Shown here piece after piece: positions 16,163 through 24,590 of a DNA stretch of 49,075 nucleotides. Location: positions 1-49,075 of the forward strand of contig NZ_MQUR01000060.1 in NCBI RefSeq assembly GCF_001953875.1. The letters run 5' to 3'. How positions within the stretch are numbered: position 1 is the stretch's first letter; every line of letters begins with the position of its first letter. The position numbers and the translations under genes were made by a program. This DNA is from Streptomyces amritsarensis (GTDB lineage: Bacteria > Actinomycetota > Actinomycetes > Streptomycetales > Streptomycetaceae). The notes below the pieces were generated by a model that worked only from the letters and a program-made list of their open reading frames with translations, ran no database searches and had not been told where the DNA came from.

Positions 16163-16546
16163 GTGCCTACCGGCAAGGTCAAGTGGTTCAACAGTGAGAA
16201 GGGCTTCGGCTTTCTCTCCCGCGACGACGGCGGTGACGTCTTCGTCCACTCGTCGGTGCTCCCTGCCGGGGTCGATGCCCTCAAGCCCGGTCAGCGAGTC
16301 GAGTTCGGCGTCGTTGCCGGACAACGCGGTGACCAGGCACTTTCGGTGACCGTCCTGGACCCGGCGCCCTCCGTCGCCGCCGCCCAGCGCCGCAAGCCCG
16401 ACGAGCTCGCCTCGATCGTGCAGGACCTCACCACCCTGCTGGAGAACATCACCCCGATGCTGGAGCGCGGCCGCTACCCCGACAAGGTGCACGGCACGAA
16501 GATCGCCGGACTGCTGCGCGCGGTGGCCGACCAGCTCGACGTCTGA
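16163..16546 (+). CDS. Cold-shock domain protein with C-terminal extension
   Basis: 127 aa from GTG at 16163 (ribosome site agagga). Residues 1-65 form a cold-shock domain: GKVKWFNSEKGFGFL contains RNP1 (KGFGFL) and DVFVHSS is RNP2, so it should bind single-stranded RNA or DNA. Unlike the usual 67-aa cold-shock proteins, it continues with about 60 residues, including DELASIVQDLTTLLENITPML, a predicted helix that may mediate dimerisation. This longer form is typical of a conserved Streptomyces protein next to mqnD. A terminator follows at 16562-16597. Confidence 0.93.
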   Translation: MPTGKVKWFNSEKGFGFLSRDDGGDVFVHSSVLPAGVDALKPGQRVEFGVVAGQRGDQALSVTVLDPAPSVAAAQRRKPDELASIVQDLTTLLENITPMLERGRYPDKVHGTKIAGLLRAVADQLDV

Positions 16547-16561
16547 ACCGCCTACGCACCC

Positions 16562-16597
16562 CTGCGCCCCGCTGCTCCCACGAGCGGCGGGGCGCAG
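16562..16597. terminator. Bidirectional terminator between csp and mqnD
   Basis: 16-base arms 16562-16577 and 16582-16597 with a 4-base loop; the single imperfect pair would be G-U in one RNA strand. It lies between two convergent genes, 15 bases after the cold-shock stop and 20 bases before the mqnD stop, so it can serve both. Confidence 0.8.
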
Positions 16598-16617
16598 CCG
16601 CGTACGGCGCGAGAGCG

Positions 16618-17481
16618 CTACGGGAAGGCGAGCGCGTCCGGAGCGATGGCCGGTACCAGCCCCTCTGCCGCGGCCCGTGTCAGCAGCCCGCGCACCGCCG
16701 CGTAGCCGGCGTCGCCCAGATCCGCCGTGAACTCGTTGACGTACAGCCCGATGTGCCGGTCGGCCACGGCCGGGTCCAGTTCCTGCGCGTGCGCGCGGAC
16801 GTACGGGCGGGAGGCCTGCGGGTCGTCCCAGGCCATCCGGACCGAGGTGCGCGCCGACTCGGCCAGGGCGCGCAGCCGCTCGGCACCCAGCGAGCGCTTG
16901 GCGATGATCGCGCCGAGCGGGATCGGCAGGCCGGTCGTGGACTCCCAGTGCTCGCCCATGTCGGCCAGGCAGTGCAGCCCGTAGTCCTGATACGTGAACC
17001 GGGCCTCGTGGATGACCAGCCCGGCGTCCACCCGGCCGTCGCGGACCGCCGGCATGATCTCGTGGAACGGCAGGACGACCACCTTGCCGACGCCCTCCGC
17101 CAGCACGTCCGCCGCCCACAGCCGGAACAGCAGGTAGGCGGTGGAGCGCTCGCTCGGCACCGCGACCGTCTTCCCCGCCAGGTCCAGGCCCGGTTCGCGG
17201 GTCAGCACCAGCGGGCCGCAGCCGCGCCCGAGGGCCCCGCCGCACGGCAGCAGCGCGTACTCCCCCAGCACCCACGGCAGCACCGCGTACGACACCTTCA
17301 GCACGTCCAGCTCACCGCGCTCGGCCATGCCGTTGGTGAGGTCGATGTCCGCGAACGTGACGTCCAGGGCCGGCGCGCCCGGCACCCGGCCGTGCGCCCA
17401 CGCGTCGAAGACGAACGTGTCGTTCGGGCAGGGCGAATAGGCGATCTTCAGCGGTTCAGCCTCGACCACGGTGTTGCTCAT
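16618..17481 (-). CDS. mqnD: 1,4-dihydroxy-6-naphthoate synthase (menaquinone, futalosine pathway)
   Basis: 287 aa. The hallmark IAYSPCPNDTFVFDAW stands near the N-terminus, followed by DIDLTNGMAERGELDVLKVSY and HEARFTYQDYGL, matching MqnD, which has a periplasmic-binding-protein-like fold. It converts cyclic dehypoxanthine futalosine to 1,4-dihydroxy-6-naphthoate in the cytoplasm. ATG at 17481; the gene begins inside the last 26 bases of mqnB, so the two are in one operon. From memory this pairing matches SCO4326/SCO4327 of S. coelicolor. mqnA and mqnC are not in the window. Confidence 0.96.
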   Translation of the reverse strand: MSNTVVEAEPLKIAYSPCPNDTFVFDAWAHGRVPGAPALDVTFADIDLTNGMAERGELDVLKVSYAVLPWVLGEYALLPCGGALGRGCGPLVLTREPGLDLAGKTVAVPSERSTAYLLFRLWAADVLAEGVGKVVVLPFHEIMPAVRDGRVDAGLVIHEARFTYQDYGLHCLADMGEHWESTTGLPIPLGAIIAKRSLGAERLRALAESARTSVRMAWDDPQASRPYVRAHAQELDPAVADRHIGLYVNEFTADLGDAGYAAVRGLLTRAAAEGLVPAIAPDALAFP

Positions 17482-18226
17482 GGCGTTCTCCCCAGTTCGC
17501 GAGTACGGGCCCCAGCACGCGGAAGCCCTCGGCGAGCGCCGCCAGCGCGTCCCCGATCCGCCAGGCGGCCCGGTCGCGCGGCCCCACGGCGTTGGACACG
17601 GCGCGGATCTCCAGTACGGGCAGCCCGTGCGCGGCAGCGGCCTCCGCGACTCCGAAGCCCTCCATGGCCTCGGCCCCGGCCATCGGATGCCGGGCCGTGA
17701 GAGCGGCCGCCCCGTCGGCGGTACCGGTCACGGTGGACACGGTCAGCACGGGCGCCAGCAGCGCCCCGGTCGCCTCCGCGGCCCGGGCGGCCAGCTCGGC
17801 GGGCGGCAGGTGCACGGTGCGCCCGAAGCCCAGCGTCGCCACGTCGACGAAGCCGTCGGGGGTCTGCGCCCCCAGATCGGCCGCCACGATCGCGTCCGCG
17901 ACCACGAGGGAACCCACCGGCGCGGCGGGCGCGAACCCGCCGCCGATGCCGGCGCTGACGACCAGCCCGTACGCGGTTTCGGCGAGGGCCAGCGCCGTGG
18001 CGGTGCCCGCGGCGGCCGCTGCCGGACCGACGCCGCCGACGAGCACGTCGAAGGCGATGCCCGGCAGGTCCCGGCGGGTGATGAGGTATCCCTCCCCGGA
18101 CTTCGTCCGGGGATGCCCCAGCGTGAGGGTGCGCGGCTCGGGGCCGGGACTGTCCGGATGAGGGGTCAGACCGGTGAGGACGGAGTCCGACTCCGCCCCC
18201 ACCGCCGTCACGACGAGCGCGCGCAC
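17456..18226 (-). CDS. mqnB: Futalosine hydrolase (menaquinone, futalosine pathway)
   Basis: 256 aa from GTG at 18226 (VRALVVTAVGAESDSV), a purine nucleoside phosphorylase/hydrolase fold. Typical features are GGVGPAAAAAGTA, GIGGGFAP, the substrate motif AMEGFGVA and EIRAVSNAVGPRDR. It removes hypoxanthine from futalosine to give dehypoxanthine futalosine. The start lies 13 bases after the DUF2771 lipoprotein stop and its end overlaps mqnD by 26 bases, so the order DUF2771-mqnB-mqnD is one transcription unit. Start chosen because the Rossmann-like first strand ALVVTAV follows directly; upstream in-frame sequence belongs to the lipoprotein gene. Confidence 0.95.
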   Translation of the reverse strand: MRALVVTAVGAESDSVLTGLTPHPDSPGPEPRTLTLGHPRTKSGEGYLITRRDLPGIAFDVLVGGVGPAAAAAGTATALALAETAYGLVVSAGIGGGFAPAAPVGSLVVADAIVAADLGAQTPDGFVDVATLGFGRTVHLPPAELAARAAEATGALLAPVLTVSTVTGTADGAAALTARHPMAGAEAMEGFGVAEAAAAHGLPVLEIRAVSNAVGPRDRAAWRIGDALAALAEGFRVLGPVLANWGERHEQHRGRG

Positions 18227-18239
18227 CGGTGCCGTCCGG

Positions 18240-18728
18240 TTACTTGAGCTTGAGGTTGAAGGACCAGACGGCGAGCGGCTTGCCGGCCGCGTCGATCTGC
18301 AGGAACGCCAGCTTCTTCGAGGTCGGGGCCTCGCCCTGGCCGCCCGTCGCGAAGACGTCGGCGCCCGGGAAGCTGCGGTACGTGTTCGACGAGGGCTCGG
18401 TGATCGGCTGGCCGTCGAGCACCGCCGACCAGCGCTTGCCGTCCTCGACGATCTCCGGCTCGACGCCGAGCCGCAGCGTGTCGCCACGGCCGTACTCGAT
18501 GGTCTTGGGGTTCTTCAGGTTCGTCAGGCAGTCCTGGACCTCGTCCACGGAGAGCTCCTTGCCGTCCTTGTGGCAAGAGGCCTCGGCGGAAACCGACTCG
18601 CTGCCGACCGTCACGGTCGCGAGCGGGGTCGGCTTGTCGCAGGCGGAGAGAAGGAGGAGGCCGGCGGACACGGCTCCGAGGGCCGCGACGCTGCGGCGGG
18701 CCCTACCCGAGAAAAGCGGTGCGGTCAT
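18240..18728 (-). CDS. DUF2771 lipoprotein
   Basis: 162 aa. The N-terminus is a lipoprotein signal: basic residues, a hydrophobic stretch and lipobox LLSAC, with the Cys at residue 30 becoming the lipidated first residue. The rest is a compact secreted domain containing SCHKDGKELSVDEVQDCLTN, with two cysteines that may form a disulfide, and ending LAVWSFNLKLK. It matches the actinobacterial DUF2771 family from memory. It is the first gene of the mqnB-mqnD operon; the functional link to menaquinone is unknown. Confidence 0.87.
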   Translation of the reverse strand: MTAPLFSGRARRSVAALGAVSAGLLLLSACDKPTPLATVTVGSESVSAEASCHKDGKELSVDEVQDCLTNLKNPKTIEYGRGDTLRLGVEPEIVEDGKRWSAVLDGQPITEPSSNTYRSFPGADVFATGGQGEAPTSKKLAFLQIDAAGKPLAVWSFNLKLK

Positions 18729-18848
18729 GAGCCGAAGGCTATCGGGCCCCTGGGCTGCACCGCTGCACGGGGTACCGCCGGCCTGCGGCGCGCCGCCGTT
18801 CGGCTCCCGCCGGGGGTGGCCGTGTGCATGCCGGTGCGGCGCCCTGGC

Positions 18849-18895
18849 GGGGGCGCCGCCCCCGGACCCCCGCGCCTCAAACGCCGGCGAGGCTG
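18849..18895 (+). repeat. Dispersed Streptomyces-type extragenic repeat, copy 2
   Basis: Same element as 11279-11325, here closer to the common form (CGCGCCTCAAACGCCGGCGA). It lies 12 bases beyond the stop of the minus-strand MFS gene, within a 178-base spacer, and may take part in ending that transcript. The rest of this spacer (18729-18848) is GC-rich with no gene. Confidence 0.78.
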
Positions 18896-18906
18896 AAAAC
18901 CGGGGG

Positions 18907-20283
18907 TCAGGCGACCCGGGGGCGGGACGGGCGTTGCCGGGGGTGGTGGCGGGGCGCCGAGATGAGGCCGCGGACGGCCATCGTCGCGCCCAGCGCGACG
19001 ATGGCCGCCGCCACCGACATGCCCAGTACGCCGTTCAGCGGCAGCACGATGCCGATCGCCCCGCCCAACACCCACGCCACCTGGAGCAGCGTCTCCGAAC
19101 GGGCGAACGCGGACGTCCGTACCGCCTCCGGCACGTCCCGCTGGATCATCGCGTCCAGCGACAGCTTCGCCAGCGCCTGGCAGAAGCCCGCCGTCGCGGC
19201 CAGCACCGCCATGAACAGCCCGCTGAAGAACACGGCCGCCAGCACCGCCACGACGAGCGTCACGCACAGCACCGACGCCACGATCGCCTCCGGCGCCCGC
19301 GCCCGCAGCCACGCACCCACCGCCGTGCCGCAGGCGTTGCCGACACCCGCCGACACGCCCACGATGCCCAGCGACACCGCCGCGCTCTGCCCCGCCAGCG
19401 GCTGCTCCCGCAGCAGGAACGCCAGGAAGAAGATCAGGAACCCGGACAGCCCGCGCATCGCCGCGTTCGCCAGCAGCCCGCACAGCACACTGCGGCTCAC
19501 CGTCCGCAGCCCCGGCCGCTTCGAGTGCGCCTCGTGCGTCGACAGTCGGGCGCGGCGCTCGCCCTTCGCCTCGTCCACCTTGTGCGGCAGCGTGAACGCC
19601 GCGAAGGTGCCGCCCAGGAAGACGACGCAGGCCCCGTACAGCGGCCACTGCGGCCCGATCGAGTTCAGCCCGGCGGCGACCGGCGCCGCCGCGCCCGTCG
19701 CCAGCAGACCGGCCAGCGTGACCCGGGAGTTCGCCTTGACGAGTGAGAATTTCGGCGGGAGCAGCCTGGGCACCACCGCGCTGCGCACCACCCCGTACGA
19801 CTTGGACGCCACCAGCACGCCCAGCGCCTCCGGATACAGCTGAAGGCCCCCCGTGGCCACCACGGCCGACATCAGCAGCGCCAGGACCGCCCGCGCCAGC
19901 ATCGCCGCCGCCATCGAGGCCCGCCGCCCGTGCGGCAGCCGGTCCAGCAGCGGACCGATCACCGGGGCCAGCACCGTGAACGGCGCCATCGTGATCGCCA
20001 GGTACAGGGCCACCCGGCCCCGCGCCTCGTCCGTGGGCACCGAGAAGAACACCGTCGACGCCAGCGCCACCGTGATCATCATGTCGCCGGCGCCGTTGAT
20101 CGCGTGCAGCTCGATCAGCTTGCCCAGACCCGATTCGCCCGCCCCGTGCGCGTGCGTGGCCCGCCGGATGCCCTTGGCCGGACCGGTGATCGGACGGTGC
20201 AGGGCACGACCGACGGCCCGGCCGGCCCGCCTGGCCGGTCCCGAGCCGTCGTCGGACGACCGTACGGGTGCCACACTCGACAT
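18907..20283 (-). CDS. MFS transporter
   Basis: 458 aa from ATG at 20283 (MSSVAPV). The first 65 residues are basic and soluble; after them come about twelve hydrophobic spans with an MFS-like layout, including VIGPLLDRLPHGRR, a variant of the loop 2-3 motif GxxxDRxGRR. The mid-protein loop (KVDEAKGERRARLSTHEAHS) separates the two six-helix halves. Its substrate is unknown. The long basic N-terminal extension (about 60 residues) is unusual but preceded by a proper start; a shorter start would remove GESGLGKLIELHAINGAGDMM. It is divergent from the DUF3027 gene. Confidence 0.85.
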   Translation of the reverse strand: MSSVAPVRSSDDGSGPARRAGRAVGRALHRPITGPAKGIRRATHAHGAGESGLGKLIELHAINGAGDMMITVALASTVFFSVPTDEARGRVALYLAITMAPFTVLAPVIGPLLDRLPHGRRASMAAAMLARAVLALLMSAVVATGGLQLYPEALGVLVASKSYGVVRSAVVPRLLPPKFSLVKANSRVTLAGLLATGAAAPVAAGLNSIGPQWPLYGACVVFLGGTFAAFTLPHKVDEAKGERRARLSTHEAHSKRPGLRTVSRSVLCGLLANAAMRGLSGFLIFFLAFLLREQPLAGQSAAVSLGIVGVSAGVGNACGTAVGAWLRARAPEAIVASVLCVTLVVAVLAAVFFSGLFMAVLAATAGFCQALAKLSLDAMIQRDVPEAVRTSAFARSETLLQVAWVLGGAIGIVLPLNGVLGMSVAAAIVALGATMAVRGLISAPRHHPRQRPSRPRVA

Positions 20284-20390
20284 AGTGCCCCACCCGGCCC
20301 CCGCGGGGCGCCTCCCGGCGCGTCGCGGAACCCGCGGCTTGTCCGCGAATCGGACCTTGCATGTGTGCCCAGGGCTTAAGAGGAGGTAGC

Positions 20391-20615
20391 GTGCGTAGCG
20401 CGCCACCGGCGGTTGCTCCTGGCCGCGCGCCTCTTCGTGATCCCGCAGAATGGATCGCAGTGAGGTGCGCCCGGAGTCCGATCGGGTGCGGACGTCGACG
20501 CGGCCCTCTGGTCCGCTCCGCCCGCGCCTCGTACGGACAGCACCACCGGGTCGTTGTGGACGACAGTACGGACGGCGCACACGTGAGACGGCGTAGGAGA
20601 GAACGAGACCAGTGA
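20391..20615 (+). CDS. Possible translationally coupled small ORF upstream of DUF3027 gene
   Basis: 74 codons, GTG start with a near-perfect ribosome site AGGAGG four bases upstream, ending in TGA that overlaps the GTG start of the DUF3027 gene (GTGA). The predicted peptide is very Arg/Pro-rich (VRSAPPAVAPGRAPL at the start, HVRRRRRERDQ at the end) and has no recognised domain. Strong initiation plus stop/start overlap suggests a coupled leader ORF controlling the next gene, or an unannotated small basic protein. The codon use is less biased than in neighbouring genes, so it could be chance. Confidence 0.4.
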   Translation: MRSAPPAVAPGRAPLRDPAEWIAVRCARSPIGCGRRRGPLVRSARASYGQHHRVVVDDSTDGAHVRRRRRERDQ

Positions 20616-21535
20616 GTGCTGCGACGACGCGAAGCCGTACCCCGCGTACCCCCGACCGCCTGTGCGTCGAGGCGGTGGAACTCGCCCGCGCGGCCGCCGA
20701 GGAGGCTGCCTTCCCCGGTGTGGTGGGCGCACACGTCTCCGCCGTGGCGGAGGGCGACCGCGTCGTCACCCACTTCTTCGAGTCCAAGGAGCCGGGGTAC
20801 CGCGGCTGGCGCTGGGCCGTCACCGTGGCCCGCGCCTCCCGCGCCAAGAACGTCACCCTCGACGAAACGGTGCTGCTCCCCGGCGACGACGCCCTGCTCG
20901 CCCCCGAGTGGGTGCCGTGGAGCGAGCGGCTGCGCCCCGGCGACATGGGCCCCGGCGACCTGCTGCCCACCGAGGCCGACGACCTGCGGCTGGAGCCGGG
21001 CTGGTCGGGCGAGGACACCCCGCCGCCGAACTCCGTCGTCTCCACCGAGATGGCCGAACTCGTCGAGGCCGAGGACGCCGACGTCACCGACCGGGTGACC
21101 GTCCCCGTGCGCGGCTCCATCACGGCGGTCGCCGAGGAGCTCGGCATGCGCCGGGCGCGCGTGCTCTCCCGCTACGGGCTGCACAGCGCCGCCGACCGCT
21201 GGGACGAGTCCTTCGGAGCGAAGACCCCGATGGCGCAGGCGGCCCCCGCGTCCTGTGTCTCCTGCGGCTTCCTCGTCGCCATCGGCGGCTCGCTCGGCCA
21301 GGCCTTCGGCGTCTGCGCGAACGAGTTCAGCCCGGCCGACGGCCGTCTGGTGTCGCTGTCCTACGGCTGCGGCGGCCACTCCGAGGCCGCGGTCATGCCG
21401 GCGCCGCTGCGGCCGGCCCCGCCGGTCCTCGACTCGATGGCGTCCGACGAGTTCGTCCTGCGGCCGGCCGCGGACACGGGCTCGGTCCCGGCCCCGGAGG
21501 CCCAGGCCGCGGACCTGGACCTCGGCCACTCGTAA
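20612..21535 (+). CDS. DUF3027 domain-containing protein
   Basis: 307 aa, GTG start. Conserved stretches include VGAHVSAVAEGDRVVTHFFES, GYRGWRWAVTVARASR, EWVPWSERLRPGDMGPGDLLP and a C-terminal ASCVSCGFLVAIGGSLGQAFG followed by SYGCGGHSEA. The Cys-x-x-Cys and later Cys/His could bind a metal. The family is confined to actinobacteria and has no established activity. The protein has no signal peptide or membrane span, so it is cytoplasmic. It stands downstream of a coupled small ORF and divergent from the MFS gene. Confidence 0.9.
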   Translation: MSAATTRSRTPRTPDRLCVEAVELARAAAEEAAFPGVVGAHVSAVAEGDRVVTHFFESKEPGYRGWRWAVTVARASRAKNVTLDETVLLPGDDALLAPEWVPWSERLRPGDMGPGDLLPTEADDLRLEPGWSGEDTPPPNSVVSTEMAELVEAEDADVTDRVTVPVRGSITAVAEELGMRRARVLSRYGLHSAADRWDESFGAKTPMAQAAPASCVSCGFLVAIGGSLGQAFGVCANEFSPADGRLVSLSYGCGGHSEAAVMPAPLRPAPPVLDSMASDEFVLRPAADTGSVPAPEAQAADLDLGHS

Positions 21536-21595
21536 CCCGTCCGGGGCCCGCCGGCCCGCCGGGGGAGTGCGGTGACGGGCCCCTGCCGCACCGCG

Positions 21596-22627
21596 TCAGT
21601 CCCGCGCGCGGCGGCGGAAGAGACGCCTGGCGCCGAAGACCAGGGCCAGGCCGCCCGCCAGGACCAGGGCGCCCTTGCCGAAGCTGCCCGTGGGCTCCGC
21701 GGAGGTCGCCGACGCGTCCGGCGGGGACCCGGGCTGCGGCGACGCCGAACCGCCGGGCGAGGACGCCGCGGCCACCGGGACCGCGACCACCCGGCTGCTC
21801 GCGCCCTCCGAGCCGAACATGAGCGTGGAGCCGTCCGCCGTGTACGTCACCGACTCCGCCTGGCCCTGCCACGGCGCGTCCACCCGCTCGCCCTCGCCCT
21901 CGGGCCGGCCGTCCTTCCACGGGTAGGTCCGGGCGGTGAAGTAGCCCCGCAGTGTCAGCCGGCTGCCGTCCGGGGAGAACGCGCCGTCCGTCACCCACGG
22001 GACGGCGGCGACCCGCCGGAAGACGTTGGCGCCGCCCGTCGACAGCTCCGCGGGACCCTCGTACAGGCCGCCCTTGCTCTCGTTCTTGCTCGCGATGTAG
22101 ACGCGGCCGGTCACCGGATGGACCATCAGGGACTCGGCGTCGCGCGGCCCGTCCTCGTACCGCACCGTGAACTGCGCCGCCTTGACCGTGACATCACCCA
22201 GTTGCCGCGGCTCCTGGAACCGGTAGATCCACACGTGGTCCCAGGTGCCGCCCCGGTTGTCGCCGATGTCCCCGACGTAGAGCTGCCCGTCCGGACCCAG
22301 CGAGATCGCCTCGACGTCCCGCGGCCGGCCGATGCCCGTCAGCGTCACCCGGGCCACCGTGTTGCCGGTGGCCGAGTCCACCCCGTAGACGTACGGGCCG
22401 TCCTCGCTGTCGTTGTGCGTCCAGTAGACGCCCGGATGGACGCGGCTGGCCGCCAGCCCGCTCGACTCCTTGATCCTCGGATCGGAGATGGTGAACGAGG
22501 ACGACTCGGGGGACTGCGCGGCGGACGCCGCGCCCGGCAGCACGACGACGACGGCGGCGGCGAGGACGGTGGCGGTTGCGGTGGCGGCGGCCGTAAGGGC
22601 GGCGGCGGACGGCAGGGGCAGGCGCAT
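21596..22627 (-). CDS. Secreted, membrane-anchored beta-propeller (WD40-like) protein
   Basis: 343 aa. It has a signal peptide (residues 1-37, cleavage after AASA) and a propeller-like domain with repeated strand/turn units (VYWTHNDSEDGPYVYGVDS, AISLGPDGQLYVGDIGDNRG, GAFSPDGSRLTLRGY, SVTYTADGSTLMFGSEG). Then comes a Ser/Pro-rich spacer and a C-terminal transmembrane helix with a basic tail (ALVLAGGLALVFGARRLFRRR). It would display a propeller domain outside the membrane. Ligand or enzyme activity is unknown. The GGAGG before the ATG directly abuts it, closer than usual, so a slightly different start or leaderless expression is possible. Confidence 0.8.
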   Translation of the reverse strand: MRLPLPSAAALTAAATATATVLAAAVVVVLPGAASAAQSPESSSFTISDPRIKESSGLAASRVHPGVYWTHNDSEDGPYVYGVDSATGNTVARVTLTGIGRPRDVEAISLGPDGQLYVGDIGDNRGGTWDHVWIYRFQEPRQLGDVTVKAAQFTVRYEDGPRDAESLMVHPVTGRVYIASKNESKGGLYEGPAELSTGGANVFRRVAAVPWVTDGAFSPDGSRLTLRGYFTARTYPWKDGRPEGEGERVDAPWQGQAESVTYTADGSTLMFGSEGASSRVVAVPVAAASSPGGSASPQPGSPPDASATSAEPTGSFGKGALVLAGGLALVFGARRLFRRRARD

Positions 22628-22703
22628 CCTCCCAGCCTGCCAGTACGTGCCGCGTGTCCGGCGTCACAGAGGTTTCTGTCGCGCGATCCGCGATGATGAC
22701 CGG

Positions 22704-23393
22704 ATGCGTTTCATGTTCGTCGGCGACTCCATGACCATCGGACGCGCCGGCGACTACACCTGGCGCTACCGCATGTGGCAGCACCTCAACTCGACCTTCG
22801 GCGGGCCCTACCGGATCGTCGGCCCGCGCTGCGAGGTCTACGACACCACCGCCGACGCGCCCGTCAGCCACGAGTACGCCGACCCCGGCTTCCCCGACCA
22901 CGCCCGCCGCCATTTGGCCGGCTGGGGCGAGGGCTGGCAGCACATGGCGCCCGTCATGGGCGAGACGGTCGCCGCGCACCGCCCGGACATCCTGCTGGTC
23001 TCCCTCGGCCTGATCGACCTCGGCTTCTACACCGACGCCGAACAGACCGCCGACAACGTCCGCCGCTTCACAGCGGGAGCCCGCTCCGCCCACCCCGGCG
23101 TCCGCATGGTGCTGCTGCCGGTCATCCCCAACAGCCGGGCCGAGGAGGACGCCCCCTTCGCGGCCGAGGTGGCCCGCTTCAACGAACTCCTCGCCAAGGC
23201 GGTCGCCGACCTCACCACGGACGCCTCGCCCATCCTGCTGGCCGCGCGTCCGGCCGCGTACGACATCCACCGCGACACCTACGACGGCACCCACCCCAAC
23301 GCCTCCGGCGAACACCGGCTCGCGGGTGAGTTCGCCGCGGTCCTGCACCAGGCCTGGGGCATCGGCGGCCCCTACAGCCCCGCGCACGGCTGA
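22704..23393 (+). CDS. SGNH/GDSL-type hydrolase
   Basis: 229 aa. Block I FVGDSMTIG supplies catalytic Ser (S9); block V DGTHPN supplies the Asp/His pair. LLVSLGLIDLGF holds the block III position, although the usual Asn reads as Leu-Ile-Asp. No signal peptide is seen, so it is likely cytoplasmic or exported by another route. SGNH enzymes cleave ester bonds of lipids or acyl sugars; the substrate is unknown. It is divergent from the propeller gene, with only 76 bases between the start codons. A weak hairpin follows. Confidence 0.88.
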   Translation: MRFMFVGDSMTIGRAGDYTWRYRMWQHLNSTFGGPYRIVGPRCEVYDTTADAPVSHEYADPGFPDHARRHLAGWGEGWQHMAPVMGETVAAHRPDILLVSLGLIDLGFYTDAEQTADNVRRFTAGARSAHPGVRMVLLPVIPNSRAEEDAPFAAEVARFNELLAKAVADLTTDASPILLAARPAAYDIHRDTYDGTHPNASGEHRLAGEFAAVLHQAWGIGGPYSPAHG

Positions 23394-23421
23394 ACCGTCC
23401 GGCCCCCCTATGTGAGCCGGG

Positions 23422-23438
23422 CGGGCTGCCGCAGCCCG
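23422..23438. terminator. Small hairpin between convergent genes
   Basis: CGGGCTG-CCG-CAGCCCG, a perfect 7-bp stem between the SGNH gene (ends 23393) and the convergent aldo/keto reductase (ends 23479). Short but well placed for termination. Confidence 0.45.
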
Positions 23439-23478
23439 TCGCGGAGCCACGGCAGCACGCGCACCTCCTGCTACCCGA

Positions 23479-24468
23479 TCACCAGGCGAAGGCCTCCGGG
23501 GAGGGACCGGGCCCGGGGAAGATCTCGTCCAGCCCGGCCAGCACCTCCTCGCTCAACTCCAGCTCCAGCGCCCTCAGGGCACTCTCCAGCTGCTCGGCGG
23601 TCCGCGGGCCGACGATGGGGCCCGTCACGCCCGGCCGGGTGAGGAGCCAGGCCAGGGCGGCTTCGCCGGGCTCCAGGCCGTGCTTGTCGAGCAGGTCCTC
23701 GTACGCCTGCACCTGCGCCCGTACCGAACTGTTGGCCAGCGCGTCCGCGGACCGGCCCGACGCGCGGCGGCTGCCCGTGGCCTCCTTCTTGATGACCCCG
23801 CCCAGGAGCCCGCCGTGCAGCGGGGACCACGGGATGACCCCGAGGCCGTAGTCCTGGGCCGCCGGGATGACCTCCATCTCGGCCCGCCGCTCGGCGAGGT
23901 TGTACAGGCACTGCTCGCTGACCAGACCGACCATCCCGCGCCGGGCGGCGGTCTCGTTGGCCTGGGCGATCTTGTAGCCGGGGAAGTTGGAGGAGCCCGC
24001 GTAGAGGATCTTGCCCTGCTGGATGAGCACGTCCACGGCCTGCCAGATCTCCTCGAAGGGGGTCCGGCGGTCGATGTGGTGGAACTGGTAGACGTCGATG
24101 TGGTCGGTGTGGAGCCGCTTGAGACTGGCCTCGACGGCCCGGCGGATGTTCAGGGCCGACAGCCGGTCCTCGTTGGGCCAGGTGTCCCCTTCACGGGACA
24201 TCGAGCCGTAGACCTTCGTCGCCAGGACCGTCTTCTCGCGCCGGCCACCGCCCTGCGCGAACCAGGTACCGATGATCTCCTCGGTACGGCCCTTGTTCTC
24301 CCCCCATCCGTACACATTGGCGGTGTCCACGAAGTTCAGGCCTGCGTCGAGGGCCGCGTCCAGGATGCCGTGGCTGGTCGGTTCGTCTGTCTGCGGACCG
24401 AAGTTCATCGTGCCGAGGACGAGTCGGCTGACTTTGAGTCCGGTGCGTCCGAGCTGCGTGTACTTCAT
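23479..24468 (-). CDS. Aldo/keto reductase
   Basis: 329 aa from ATG at 24468 (MKYTQLGRTGLKVSRLVLGTM). The AKR tetrad is visible: Asp and Tyr in FVDTANVYGWG, Lys in LATKVYG and His in YQFHHID. NADPH-binding features WSPLHGG and GVTGPIVGPRTAEQLE occur late in the chain. It is a cytoplasmic NADPH-dependent carbonyl reductase of broad type (AKR11/12-like). The TTG nine bases upstream adds only three residues. A MerR-type dyad lies 20 bases before the start, so expression is probably inducible. Confidence 0.94.
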   Translation of the reverse strand: MKYTQLGRTGLKVSRLVLGTMNFGPQTDEPTSHGILDAALDAGLNFVDTANVYGWGENKGRTEEIIGTWFAQGGGRREKTVLATKVYGSMSREGDTWPNEDRLSALNIRRAVEASLKRLHTDHIDVYQFHHIDRRTPFEEIWQAVDVLIQQGKILYAGSSNFPGYKIAQANETAARRGMVGLVSEQCLYNLAERRAEMEVIPAAQDYGLGVIPWSPLHGGLLGGVIKKEATGSRRASGRSADALANSSVRAQVQAYEDLLDKHGLEPGEAALAWLLTRPGVTGPIVGPRTAEQLESALRALELELSEEVLAGLDEIFPGPGPSPEAFAW

Positions 24469-24487
24469 GGGACCCAAGCCAACTGCT

Positions 24488-24501
24488 TGGAGTCCACTCC
24501 A
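24488..24501 (-). promoter_or_regulatory. Candidate MerR-type operator of aldo/keto reductase
   Basis: TGGAGT-CC-ACTCCA, perfect 6-bp dyad, about 20 bases before the reductase start. The shape matches CTTGGAGTNNACTCCA operators of MerR-family activators, which sit between -35 and -10 boxes. On the minus strand TTGCCT borders the dyad as a possible -35; the -10 is weak. No MerR gene is in the window. Confidence 0.5.
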
Positions 24502-24542
24502 GGCAAGAGCGGCTCACGGCGCCGCGCGCCGTGGAGCCGGGC

Positions 24543-24579
24543 GGGGCGGGGCGAAAGGGGAAGGGGCGGGGCGAAAGGG
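24543..24579 (+). repeat. G-rich tandem direct repeat
   Basis: Two exact 17-base copies (GGGGCGGGGCGAAAGGG) at 24543-24559 and 24563-24579, period 20, followed by further G-rich sequence to 24590. It lies between the reductase promoter and the stop of the 29-aa ORF. It could form G-quadruplex-like structures. Confidence 0.6.
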
Positions 24580-24590
24580 CAGGGGAGGGG

